From contig JBGRQB010000021.1 of assembly GCA_041725875.1 (NCBI GenBank), forward strand, positions 1 to 35,323: 35,323 bases of DNA. Reading direction: 5' to 3'. Below, piece after piece: positions 26,431 to 35,306 of the stretch. Every line of letters begins with the position of its first letter. The stretch's first letter is position 1. The position numbers and the translations under genes are program-made. This DNA is from JBGRQB01 sp041725875 (GTDB lineage Bacteria; Bacteroidota; Ignavibacteria; Ignavibacteriales; Melioribacteraceae). Below the pieces are notes generated by a model. That model made no database searches. It was not told the origin of the DNA and worked only from the letters and a program-made list of their open reading frames with translations.

Positions 26431-29400
26431 TTATGCCGAGGCGTTAACCTGTTCGTTGAATTGAACGCCTACAAGTTTTGAAATACCTTCTTCCTGCATA
26501 GTAACTCCATACATATTTTCAGCAGCTTCCATTGTACGTTTGTTATGAGTAACCATAATAAACTGAGTGTTGGAGCTGAATTCACTTATCAGACGCGTAT
26601 AACGATCAACGTTTGCATCGTCAAGCGGAGCATCAACCTCATCCAAAATGCAGAAGGGAGATGGTTTAACAAGATAGATTGCAAATAGTAACGCTGTTGC
26701 CGTAAGTGTTTTTTCACCACCGGATAAAAGCTCTATGGAAGTAGGGCGTTTACCTTTTGGTTTGGCAACTATTTCAATCTTGGCTTCAAGCGGGTCTACA
26801 TCTTCTTCTATTTTAAGATCAGCTTCGTCGCCGGGGTTAAACAAGGTTCTGAAGATATTTATAAAGTTCTGTCGGATTGCTTCAAATGTTTCTCTGAACA
26901 ATTCCTGAGCAGTAGTATTTATTTCCTGTATGGTTTTAACAAGATCTTTTTCCGAATCAATCAAATCGTTTCGCTGCTTGTGCAGGAAGTCGAGTCGCTC
27001 TTTTTCTTCTTCATATTCAGAATATGCGAGAAGGTTTATCGGACCCAGATTTTTTAATTTGCTTTTCAGATCGGAAACCTCTGCAGATCTTTCCTGGAAG
27101 TTAAAATCATCGAGATCTTCATATTCTTTAAGTTCAAGATCCAAAGAATATTCTTCTTTAATATGCTCAACGAGATTTTCCAGTTTCATATTTAATTTGT
27201 TAATCTGAAGATCGAGAGCGTGAATTTTATCTGAAATCTGTTCACGTTCTTTTCTATATAGTTGAAGTTTCTTCTCAAACACGGAAGCTTCTTCTTTAAT
27301 AGCCTTTAATCTGTTGTGAATAGATTTTTCTTCATCCACAAGCACAGAGCGCACTTCGTAGATTTCATCATATTCAATCTGGTTGTCTTCTATTATAATT
27401 TGTATAGAAGAAATTTCTTCGGTAGTGGTTGTGATATCTTTATCACGCTTTTCAATTGTGCGTGCAATTGTTTCTTTCTGCTGCTCGGCACGTTTGATAG
27501 CGTTTTCAGTATTCTGAAGTTCACCACGCAATCTTTCAAGTTCAACTTTTTTCTGGTTGTGCGCGGTGATTGTGTTGTTGTAATCTTCTTCGACCTCTTT
27601 TAATTCAGTCTCAAGACTTTTAAGTTTCTCTTCTTCAATTCTTCTTGCTTCGTTCTGAGATTCAATTTCAGAGGAGAGTTTCCCAATCTGTTCTTCAAGA
27701 GAATTTGATTCGGTTACCAGTTCCTGAATGTCAGTCTGGATCTTTTCAACTTCTTCATCTGATTTCTCTTTTTCAAAGTCGAGCTGAGAAATCTGCTTTT
27801 CTATATTATTAAGATCAGTTGTAAGAATTTTACTCTGATCAGTAAGTTCTTTTAAATCAATAACAGAAAGAGCTTCTTCGGTTTCCTGAATCATTTCCTG
27901 AAGTTTCAGAAGATTTGTTTCATACTTAGGATATTCTCTTTCAAGTTCTTCAAGCATCTGTTTTCGGCCAAACAGACTCTCTTCACTTTTAGGAGTGGAA
28001 CCAGCTTCGATAATTCCGTTATTCATTACCAGATCACCATCCATTGTTGCAAAGGTGAATTCCGGATATTTTGAATTCAGAGTCAGTGCATCTTCAAGAG
28101 TATTTGTGATTACTGTTTTTTCAAGTGCAGTCTTGAAATAAGGCTGCCACAAATCTTTTGCCTGAATCAGTTCGTGAGCCCAGGCAACAAAACTTTCTTC
28201 TTGTTGCAGACGTTTAAGTTTTTTGTTAAAACGGTAATCGATAAATTTATCAAGAAAAGTTTTTTTCTCTTTGGTATGATTAAGCAAATAGAAAGAAGCT
28301 TTTCCCAGATCGTTTGCTTTAAGATGTTCAACTGCTCTGGAAAGCTCATCATAATTTTCCACAAGCAGGTTATTGAGCACATACTTTAATGCAGCTTCAA
28401 CTGCAAATCTGTGTTCATCATCGGAATTACCAACATCGGCAAAAAGATTTCTTTCTCTGTCGGTCCATTCCTGACTCTCAATTAATGTTTTAGAACCTTT
28501 GGAAACATCTTCCAGATTAGCAATAAGAGATTGAAGAAAATCGATTTTGTTTTTAAGGTTGTTCATTAATCCGCGTTCTTCAAACTCATTTTCTTTAAGA
28601 GAAGCAAGTTCTTCTTCAAGTTCCTCTTTCTCCTTTTGACGTGAAGCAAAAAGGTCATCGGTTTCTTTTAATCGCATAACCAGCTGATCTTTTTCCGTTG
28701 TAAGCTCTTCAAGGTAACCTACACGTTTGGCAATATCAGAAGTAAGTTTCTGAATTCTGGAATTTTGCTTTTCAAGCTGCTGGTTATTTTTCTTTAGTGA
28801 TTTCTGGAAGTTTTTAAGGTTGTTTTCCTGCTGATGAATTCCTTTGAACTGTTCAAGTATTTCATCAGATTGAGTTTTAAGGTGTTGTTTTTTCTCTTCA
28901 ACGGCATCTTTTTTAGCTTGAATAAATTCATCGCTGCCATCAATTTCAGATTCTTTAACAACTATATTTTCGCGTATCTCTACAATAGCGTCTTTGTTTT
29001 CAAGTATGATATCTTCAGTCTCACCTGCCTGAAAATGGAGTTCTTCAAGTTCCTGCTTGAACCTGTCGATATTTCTCACAAGTGCTTTTTTTCTTTCTTC
29101 TGCAACCGAGATATTTTTTTGTGCGTTGTGAAGTTTTTCAGTCTGCTTATTAAGTTCTCTTCTTTTATCAGCAAGTTCAACTTCAACTCCCGCTGCCTGA
29201 TCTCTGTATACAATCAGTTCATCTTCAATTTCACGGATCTCAACATCAATTTCCTCTTTACGACTTGAGAGGGAAGAGATTTCCAATCCGATAGTTGCAC
29301 GTTGATTTGAATAAAGTGAAAATTGTCTTTCACCCAGATCAATTTCTTTTTCTTTAAGAACCGTGCTGTAGGTATTGTATTTATCTGCTTTTTTTGCCTG

Positions 29401-30021
29401 ACGCTCCAGAGAGTTTACTTTCTTTTCAACCTCTGCAACAATGTCGTTAACGCGGTTAAGATCGCCTTTTACATCATCGAGTTTTTTAAGGGCAAGTCTT
29501 CTGCGAAGTTTATATTTGTTAACTCCGGCAGCTTCTTCAAACATATTACGTCGTTCATCAGCCCTGTTGCTCAAAATGGTTTCAATCATTTTTAACTCAA
29601 TTACAGAGTAGGCATTTGTTCCCATACCTGTATCCATAAAGAGGTTGGTGATATCTTTCAAACGACAAAGATTTCCGTTTAGAAGATATTCACTTTCACC
29701 TGAACGGAAGATTCTTCTGGTAATGGTAACTTCTGAAAATTCGGTTGGTAAAATACCTTTATCATTAACCAGCGTAAGTGATACTTCTGCCATTCCCATC
29801 GGTTTTTTTCTGTGAGTACCGTTGAAAATAACGCTTTCCATTTTATCACTTCGCAATACCGAACTTTTCTGTTCACCAAGGCACCAGCGAATGGCATCCA
29901 CAATATTTGTTTTACCACAGCCGTTCGGACCCACAATACCGGTAATACCTTTGGTAAAGTTTACTACGGTTTTATTTGCAAATGATTTGAAACCAAATAT
30001 TTCTAATTTCGATAGATACAA
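26431..30021 (-). CDS. smc: Chromosome segregation protein SMC
   Basis: SMC ATPase that organises and segregates the chromosome with ScpA/ScpB. The 1196-residue protein has an N-terminal ATPase half (Walker A GIVGPNGCGKTNIVDA), a long coiled coil, a hinge (about 520-670), a second coiled coil, and a C-terminal half with signature ELLSGGEKTLTATALL and Walker B FCILDEVDAPLDDANVDRY. Length is normal. It lies 14 nt downstream of the GH2-like membrane protein and 6 nt upstream of the HAD gene. scpA and scpB are not in the window. Confidence 0.97.
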   Translation of the reverse strand: MYLSKLEIFGFKSFANKTVVNFTKGITGIVGPNGCGKTNIVDAIRWCLGEQKSSVLRSDKMESVIFNGTHRKKPMGMAEVSLTLVNDKGILPTEFSEVTITRRIFRSGESEYLLNGNLCRLKDITNLFMDTGMGTNAYSVIELKMIETILSNRADERRNMFEEAAGVNKYKLRRRLALKKLDDVKGDLNRVNDIVAEVEKKVNSLERQAKKADKYNTYSTVLKEKEIDLGERQFSLYSNQRATIGLEISSLSSRKEEIDVEIREIEDELIVYRDQAAGVEVELADKRRELNKQTEKLHNAQKNISVAEERKKALVRNIDRFKQELEELHFQAGETEDIILENKDAIVEIRENIVVKESEIDGSDEFIQAKKDAVEEKKQHLKTQSDEILEQFKGIHQQENNLKNFQKSLKKNNQQLEKQNSRIQKLTSDIAKRVGYLEELTTEKDQLVMRLKETDDLFASRQKEKEELEEELASLKENEFEERGLMNNLKNKIDFLQSLIANLEDVSKGSKTLIESQEWTDRERNLFADVGNSDDEHRFAVEAALKYVLNNLLVENYDELSRAVEHLKANDLGKASFYLLNHTKEKKTFLDKFIDYRFNKKLKRLQQEESFVAWAHELIQAKDLWQPYFKTALEKTVITNTLEDALTLNSKYPEFTFATMDGDLVMNNGIIEAGSTPKSEESLFGRKQMLEELEREYPKYETNLLKLQEMIQETEEALSVIDLKELTDQSKILTTDLNNIEKQISQLDFEKEKSDEEVEKIQTDIQELVTESNSLEEQIGKLSSEIESQNEARRIEEEKLKSLETELKEVEEDYNNTITAHNQKKVELERLRGELQNTENAIKRAEQQKETIARTIEKRDKDITTTTEEISSIQIIIEDNQIEYDEIYEVRSVLVDEEKSIHNRLKAIKEEASVFEKKLQLYRKEREQISDKIHALDLQINKLNMKLENLVEHIKEEYSLDLELKEYEDLDDFNFQERSAEVSDLKSKLKNLGPINLLAYSEYEEEKERLDFLHKQRNDLIDSEKDLVKTIQEINTTAQELFRETFEAIRQNFINIFRTLFNPGDEADLKIEEDVDPLEAKIEIVAKPKGKRPTSIELLSGGEKTLTATALLFAIYLVKPSPFCILDEVDAPLDDANVDRYTRLISEFSSNTQFIMVTHNKRTMEAAENMYGVTMQEEGISKLVGVQFNEQVNASA

Positions 30022-30035
30022 TTAATTTCCTCAAA

Positions 30036-32603
30036 TTACATTAATGCAAAAAGTTTAACTGCATTAATGATGTAATAAAATGTGGACTCAGATAATTGAT
30101 AATAGAGGAGGAGTCCGCCAAGTGTAAATAAAATAAATATAAAACTGTATAGATAAACCTGCGCGGCTCTGACATCAAATATCACATAAATTCCTTTGAT
30201 AACTCTCTGAACAAGCCATAAAGCAAATACAATCAAAAACACATAGATGTAAACATTTCCCACGTCGGTTGATAAAACTCTGTATAAAATAAGGTTAAGA
30301 GGCAGAATTAAAGCAAATGGTAAAAACGACCAGGTTACAGTGTAGTAAACACTTGATAACAATACTTTGGTTTTTACGAAAAATGAAGCTGCTCTTATTA
30401 ATAAACTTAACAATCCGATTATCAGCATTGAAGCTGCAAATATGTAAACAAAAGCATTTACAGGATCCCAGGCAAGATAACTTACCATTGAGATTAATGT
30501 TTTGCTTCCAAATGAAAGAAGAACTCTTTCAAACAATACATTGGTTCTTAAAAAGAAAAGAACATTGCATATTAAGAGTGACATTGAACTTGTAAGGATA
30601 ACCATCAAAATGTTTGAATGGAAACCTGACAAGATTCTCTGATCTCTGATATCAGCGTAAAAATTGTAAGGACGCAATAAAGCTCGCGTTGCTTCTTCTC
30701 TGAATTTTCTTTTTGAGTTAAAGAGAATTGCAAGCATAATTGCCAGACCCAAACCTACCAGAATAAAGAAAATAGGAGCATCATCTTTTTTGTGTCCCAT
30801 TGGAATTGTAATTTTTTCTTCTTTATTCAAATTGGCTCTTATAACCTTATAAGCCAGTTTGTGACTGGTTCTGTCTTCGCCTATAATTCCGGTTGCAATC
30901 ACATCATCTGAACTGTATCCTGTTGAAAATGGTGAAAACTCACCGCGGTAATCGTACATTGTGTTTACAATAAAACCGGCTGATTTATTATTTTTTGAAA
31001 ACTTGATAATATCTTCGTAATACTTTGCCTGTCCTTCAAAAGAGTTGCTGTTTTTATATCCGTTTGTACTTCCTTTAAAAGTAGGATAAGTTGCATCACT
31101 TATGAAAACTCTTCCTTTACCCAAAGTTTCAAAAGATTGAGTAATTTCATTTTTAACAGAGTTAACCGATTTGTTAAAAAGCTCAATTCCGTATAAATCA
31201 AGATCGGAAATTTCTTTTGTAGGGAAACCTGCAAAGGAGGCAAATGATAATTTATTTGAGTTTTTCTTAATGGTCTTTGTAATAGTTGCAATTACATCAT
31301 TGTGAACAGGTTCATTTACCAGATAAGAACTTCCTGCGCCAATTGCTGCAATTGAATATCCGTTCTGGAATGTTTCGGTAAAGTAGTTGATATATCTTTC
31401 AATTCTTTCTCTAAAGTTTGAATGAGCAGCAATTTCAAGAGGAACTGAATTTATCGGAACTTCTGTAATTACGAAAAGTCCGAGATCACGACAAATATCA
31501 AATGCAGAGATATGAGGCACAAGTTTTGTAAATCTTACAGTGTTAAATCCTGTGTTTTTAATCTGCTGCAAATCGTTTTTTAATCTTTCGTAAGAGATAA
31601 GTGAACCTTTATCCTTGAAAGTAGGGAAGTAGGAAACTCCCTTAAATGCAAAAGGAATGTTGTTTAGCTTAAATCCTTTTTTCTCTGCTTCAAGCGAATA
31701 AAAAATCACATAGCTGAAAGATTCATCAATCATTCCGCTGTTGTTGAAGAGTCTGGCTCTTAATGTATACTTAAACGGTTCAGCCGGTGACCAAAGTTTT
31801 GGAGCATCAACTTTAAGAGAATGTTCAACCAAAACTTCTTCTTTGTTGTTAAATCTGGCAGAAAGATTTTCTGCTGATGCAACTGTTGCTCCTGACGGAT
31901 CTGTAAGCTGAAGTGAGAGTTTGTATGTTGAATTATCTTCTGCTGAAAGGGAATTGTTAAGCTGAATTTTAACATTCACTTTTCCCGAGGACAAGTTCTT
32001 TTCGATTGATGTATGAAATTTGTTTTTTGCAATTGAGATATTTGGTACAGACTGCAAATAAACTTCTCTGAAAATACCGCCGGTATTAAGAGGCGCGTGG
32101 AAAGTCTGCTTAAGCGGGATAGTTGCTTCTGCATCCAGTTTATTACTGATTTTCACAGATAAAATATTTTCCGAACCTGGAGTTAAAATATCCCTCGGGA
32201 TATCAACAATTGCCGGAATAGATGCTGCCGGACTCTTATAAAGCACCTGATGATTTACATAAACTTCGGCTGAATAATTCAGACCAAGAAAGAATAATCT
32301 GAAGTGACGGGAATCAATTTCTTCCTGAGTAAAGCTCAATTTTTTTTTGAAAAGCAGTTCATCGCTGCCTGAAAAGGAGGAAGGTACTGTAACCGTTGCT
32401 TTTGGTTCTTCTCCTTCCGGAAGAAAGATCTGCCAGCCGGAATTTAACAGGGTAGTTTTCCTGCTTGACGTATTTGAAATGTAGTCCGATTTTATCGATT
32501 CGAAGTTGTTTACCGGTAATTCTTTAACCTTAATTTGTGCATTTACACCGGAAATAAATAAAATTAATAAAAACAGCACCGGAAATCTTAATATTTTAGC
32601 CAT
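30036..32603 (-). CDS. GH2-fold pseudoenzyme fused to a multi-pass membrane domain
   Basis: Secreted and membrane-anchored protein of 855 residues. A signal peptide (FPVLFLLILFISGVNA) is followed by a GH2 sugar-binding jelly roll (about 45-180; RHFRLFFLGLNYSAEVYVN, NTGGIFREVYL), an Ig-like domain, and a TIM barrel (about 300-590; LNNIPFAFKGVSYFPTF). About six hydrophobic helices follow (605-850) with a Yip1-like look. The acid/base NE is replaced in SIAAIGAGSS (S425-S426), and the nucleophile position reads VFISDATYP (D503). The protein probably binds rather than hydrolyses a glycan. The ATG follows AGG. It is the first gene before smc, with a good promoter at 32635-32665. Confidence 0.8.
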   Translation of the reverse strand: MAKILRFPVLFLLILFISGVNAQIKVKELPVNNFESIKSDYISNTSSRKTTLLNSGWQIFLPEGEEPKATVTVPSSFSGSDELLFKKKLSFTQEEIDSRHFRLFFLGLNYSAEVYVNHQVLYKSPAASIPAIVDIPRDILTPGSENILSVKISNKLDAEATIPLKQTFHAPLNTGGIFREVYLQSVPNISIAKNKFHTSIEKNLSSGKVNVKIQLNNSLSAEDNSTYKLSLQLTDPSGATVASAENLSARFNNKEEVLVEHSLKVDAPKLWSPAEPFKYTLRARLFNNSGMIDESFSYVIFYSLEAEKKGFKLNNIPFAFKGVSYFPTFKDKGSLISYERLKNDLQQIKNTGFNTVRFTKLVPHISAFDICRDLGLFVITEVPINSVPLEIAAHSNFRERIERYINYFTETFQNGYSIAAIGAGSSYLVNEPVHNDVIATITKTIKKNSNKLSFASFAGFPTKEISDLDLYGIELFNKSVNSVKNEITQSFETLGKGRVFISDATYPTFKGSTNGYKNSNSFEGQAKYYEDIIKFSKNNKSAGFIVNTMYDYRGEFSPFSTGYSSDDVIATGIIGEDRTSHKLAYKVIRANLNKEEKITIPMGHKKDDAPIFFILVGLGLAIMLAILFNSKRKFREEATRALLRPYNFYADIRDQRILSGFHSNILMVILTSSMSLLICNVLFFLRTNVLFERVLLSFGSKTLISMVSYLAWDPVNAFVYIFAASMLIIGLLSLLIRAASFFVKTKVLLSSVYYTVTWSFLPFALILPLNLILYRVLSTDVGNVYIYVFLIVFALWLVQRVIKGIYVIFDVRAAQVYLYSFIFILFTLGGLLLYYQLSESTFYYIINAVKLFALM

Positions 32604-32634
32604 CCCACCTAATAAAATATAATAAAATAAGACC

Positions 32635-32665
32635 CAAATATAATAACAAAACGATGCGAAATCAA
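32635..32665 (-). promoter_or_regulatory. Bacteroidota-type promoter for the GH2-like/smc/lpx run
   Basis: On the minus strand TTG (32663-32665), exactly 20 nt, then TATATTTG (32635-32642), a full match to the TAnnTTTG element of the Bacteroidota primary sigma factor. Transcription would start about 25 nt before the ATG at 32603. Confidence 0.65.
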
Positions 32666-32738
32666 TGTAAAAGAGTGGTTTTGGGGATTTAAAGAAATGT
32701 TTGTCAATAAATGAGAGAAGAAAACCAAACTATGGGAT

Positions 32739-32765
32739 AAAAAGGGAAAACCAGAAGGTTTTCCC
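32739..32765 (-). terminator. Rho-independent terminator after tpiA
   Basis: A perfect 9-bp stem GGGAAAACC/GGTTTTCCC (32744-32752 with 32757-32765) with a 4-nt loop, followed on the minus strand by TTTTT. It ends the mrp-nifU-tpiA unit and insulates the next promoter. Confidence 0.88.
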
Positions 32766-32775
32766 TAATTTATTC

Positions 32776-33531
32776 CTATACAGACTTGATAATTCCTGTA
32801 AATGAATCTGCTTTAAGGCAGGCACCGCCAACCAAAGCACCATCAATATCTTTTTGAGATAATAATTCTTTTGCATTATCAGGTTTTACACTACCGCCAT
32901 ATTGCAAAATTGTTGCTTCTGCAACTTCAGAAGTGAAAAGTTCTGCAAGAAGACTTCTTATAAAAGCGTGAACTTCCTGAGCTTGTTCCGGAGTGGCTGT
33001 TTTGCCTGTTCCTATTGCCCAAACTGGTTCGTAAGCTACTATTACTTTTGCCATATCTTCTTTTGACAAACCTTCAAGACCTTTTCTGATTTGTTCTTCA
33101 ACAACTTTATTGGTAACTCCGGATTCTCTTTCTTCAAGAGTTTCGCCAATACAGAAAATAGGTTTTAATCCGCTTGAAAGAGCTTTTTTTACTTTTTTGT
33201 TAATAGTTTCGTTGCATTCCTTAAAGATAACTCTTCTTTCGGAATGACCAAGTACTACATACTGGCAACCAACGCTTTTTAACATTTCAGCAGATATTTC
33301 GCCTGTAAATGCTCCGCTCTCTTCAAAGTGCATATTTTGAGCACCAAGCTGAATAACGGAATCTTTGATTAATTCTTTTGCAGTATCCAGGGAAACAAAC
33401 GGAGGACAAATAATAACATCTGCATTAAGTTCACTTCCTGATAATTCTTTTTTTAAGTCGGAAATTAAGCTTACTGCTTCTGATAAATTGTTGTTCATCT
33501 TCCAGTTTCCGGCTACAACTGTTCTACGCAT
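32776..33531 (-). CDS. tpiA: Triosephosphate isomerase
   Basis: Cytoplasmic glycolytic enzyme interconverting dihydroxyacetone phosphate and glyceraldehyde 3-phosphate. The 251-residue protein has AGNWKMN (catalytic Lys), VVLGHSERR (catalytic His), VAYEPVWAIGTGKTATP (catalytic Glu) and the phosphate loop ILQYGGSVKPDNA with DGALVGGACL. Length is normal. It follows the NifU-like gene by 41 nt and is last in the unit. Confidence 0.98.
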   Translation of the reverse strand: MRRTVVAGNWKMNNNLSEAVSLISDLKKELSGSELNADVIICPPFVSLDTAKELIKDSVIQLGAQNMHFEESGAFTGEISAEMLKSVGCQYVVLGHSERRVIFKECNETINKKVKKALSSGLKPIFCIGETLEERESGVTNKVVEEQIRKGLEGLSKEDMAKVIVAYEPVWAIGTGKTATPEQAQEVHAFIRSLLAELFTSEVAEATILQYGGSVKPDNAKELLSQKDIDGALVGGACLKADSFTGIIKSV

Positions 33532-33572
33532 AGAAATCCTTGTAAATTATTTAAATAAATTGCTTAAATCTT

Positions 33573-33809
33573 TTACTCTACAGATTCAACACGTTTAATA
33601 CCGGGTACTTCTCTGATCAATGCTCTCTCAACCCCAGCTCTAAGAGTCATTTGAGACATTGGACAGCCAACACAAGCTCCGGTAAGTCTTACGTTTACAA
33701 TACCATCTTCGGTAATGTTTACAAGTTCAACGTCGCCGCCGTCGGCTTGTAAGTAAGGACGGATTGAATCAAGAGCCTTTTGTACATTTTCGTTCATAGA
33801 ATCACTCAT
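33573..33809 (-). CDS. NifU C-terminal-domain Fe-S scaffold protein
   Basis: Small 78-residue protein consisting only of the NifU C-terminal domain (Nfu type), which assembles or carries [4Fe-4S] clusters. The conserved ALDSIRPYLQADGGDVELV and the cluster motif GACVGCPMS (C46, C49) are present. ATG 33809 is supported by GAGGAA upstream; an inner ATG at 33797 is less likely. It lies 20 nt downstream of mrp, another Fe-S carrier, which supports the role. Confidence 0.93.
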   Translation of the reverse strand: MSDSMNENVQKALDSIRPYLQADGGDVELVNITEDGIVNVRLTGACVGCPMSQMTLRAGVERALIREVPGIKRVESVE

Positions 33810-33829
33810 ACTGCTTCCTCAAATTTTAA

Positions 33830-34918
33830 TTACATTTCTATTTCTACTTTGCTATTGTTCTTCTGCATATTAACAATGCTGATTTCAGCAGCCATAGTTT
33901 GAACTATGTTTTTGAATTTTTCAGCATGTTCGCCGTTTGGTTCTTTCATAACTATCGGCTTGCCCTGATCTCCGCCTTCTCTAATCTGCGGATCGATCGG
34001 AATTCCGCCAAGGAATTTTGTATCCAGCTCTTTCGCCAGTTTTTCAGCGCCGCCATTGCCGAAAATTTCATATCTTTTCCCTGTATCCGGAGCTATAAAA
34101 TAACTCATATTTTCAATAATACCAAGTACCGGTACATTAACTTTTTCAAACATTTTTAAACCTTTTTTTGCATCCAGTAATGCAACATCCTGAGGAGTTG
34201 AAACTATTACCGAACCTGTAAGAGGTATTGTTTGAACCAGAGTAAGCTGAATGTCGCCGGTTCCCGGAGGTAAATCAAAGATTAGGTAATCAAGATTTCC
34301 CCAGTCTAAGTCAGTTAAGAATTGTCTAACAGCACTGCTGGCCATTGGTCCGCGCCAGATTACTGCCTGACTGTCATCAACCAAAAAGCCGATTGACATT
34401 ACTTTGATGCCATATTTTTCAAGCGGAAGGATTTTGTTTGTCTCTTCATTTTTGTGCAGTTGCGGATTTTTTTCAATTCCAAACATTAACGGAATACTTG
34501 GTCCGTAAATATCTGCATCAATTAATCCTACTTTTGCACCTTCTTTTGCAAGTGCTATGGCAAGGTTGGCTGCAACTGTGCTTTTACCAACACCGCCTTT
34601 GCCGCTGGCAACGGCTATTGTATTTTTTACACCCGGAATTATTGCTTCGCCACCCATTTGAGATGTAACTCTGGATGTTAATTTTATATTGATTTCACCG
34701 ACGTCAGGCAAATCTTTTTTTACTGCTTCCAGACAATCATTTTTTATTTTGTCTTTCAAAGGACAAGCGGGAGTGGTGAGTACTACATCGAACGAAACGT
34801 TTTTACCGTCAACTTCAACATTTTCAATCATATTTAAAGATACAAGATCTTTATGAAGATCAGGATCGTCAACATTTCGTAATGCGTCGATAACACTGTT
34901 TTTTGTGATTTCTGCCAT
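33830..34918 (-). CDS. mrp: Mrp/ApbC-type Fe-S cluster carrier ATPase
   Basis: P-loop ATPase of the MinD/Mrp group that delivers Fe-S clusters. The 362-residue protein has an N-terminal MIP18/DUF59 domain (about 1-85, LTTPACPLKDKI) and a deviant Walker A ASGKGGVGKSTVAANLA, GLIDADIYGPSIP, and IFDLPPGTGDIQLTL. The usual C-terminal CxxC after ENMSYF is absent: the segment reads YFIAPDTGKRYEIFG. AAGGAG lies 6 nt before the ATG. It leads the mrp-nifU-tpiA unit. Confidence 0.94.
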   Translation of the reverse strand: MAEITKNSVIDALRNVDDPDLHKDLVSLNMIENVEVDGKNVSFDVVLTTPACPLKDKIKNDCLEAVKKDLPDVGEINIKLTSRVTSQMGGEAIIPGVKNTIAVASGKGGVGKSTVAANLAIALAKEGAKVGLIDADIYGPSIPLMFGIEKNPQLHKNEETNKILPLEKYGIKVMSIGFLVDDSQAVIWRGPMASSAVRQFLTDLDWGNLDYLIFDLPPGTGDIQLTLVQTIPLTGSVIVSTPQDVALLDAKKGLKMFEKVNVPVLGIIENMSYFIAPDTGKRYEIFGNGGAEKLAKELDTKFLGGIPIDPQIREGGDQGKPIVMKEPNGEHAEKFKNIVQTMAAEISIVNMQKNNSKVEIEM

Positions 34919-34949
34919 TTCAGGCTCCTTTCGAAAAAAAATTAATATA

Positions 34950-34957
34950 CAAATTTA
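34950..34957 (-). promoter_or_regulatory. Candidate -7 element for mrp-nifU-tpiA
   Basis: The minus strand reads TAAATTTG, a full match to TAnnTTTG, about 32 nt before the mrp ATG. No TTG is found 19-21 nt upstream (TTA at 21 nt), so only half of the promoter pattern is present. Confidence 0.35.
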
Positions 34958-34995
34958 GTAAGAAATTTTATTAATGTATAATGAAGAATGAAAAT

Positions 34996-35306
34996 GTATT
35001 GTGTCTTAAGTACAATACGGCAAAGCCTGGGCACTCAGGCACCCGTGTTATGATGCCTGTCATTTCGCAGGAGTGAAATGGCCAAGAAATCTCAATGTAG
35101 TTATTAATTAGCTCTCTGCAATTTGATTGTTTTACAAACTTTTGAGCATTGTTGTTTTGTTCTGCATTGCTTACTCCGTAGGCAAACTTTTTCAGAAAAA
35201 GTTTGACAAAAACTTCGGCTGTCTTTTTCTCCGCTGAAAATTGCTGACGTTCGGCTGAACAAAAACAACTTGCCATCTTTCAGATGGCTTCAAACAGTTT
35301 TTGTTC
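34996..35306. repeat. Hairpin-rich segment without a convincing gene
   Basis: The 405-nt stretch from 34919 to the window end contains no recognisable gene. It has at least five inverted repeats: GTATTGT/ACAATAC (34996-35018), GCCTG/CAGGC (35025-35040), CATTTC/GAAATG (35061-35080), CAAACTTTTT/AAAAAGTTTG (35183-35205), and a nested pair at 35257-35306 (outer GAACAAAAAC/GTTTTTGTTC, inner GCCATCT/AGATGGC). TTCGGCTG occurs twice (35214, 35250). It resembles dispersed intergenic repeat material, or the 3' end of a neighbouring transcript. A 101-residue minus-strand frame crosses it but shows no domain. Confidence 0.55.

Noticed and set aside
28834..29268. Plus-strand Phe-rich 144-residue frame inside smc
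   Set aside because: The Phe/Leu-rich content is the mirror of Glu/Lys-rich coiled coil; no independent evidence for a membrane protein.
34971..35276. Minus-strand 101-residue open frame at the right end
   Set aside because: It has no recognisable domain, odd composition, no good ribosome site, and crosses several hairpins; it looks like repeat or intergenic sequence.
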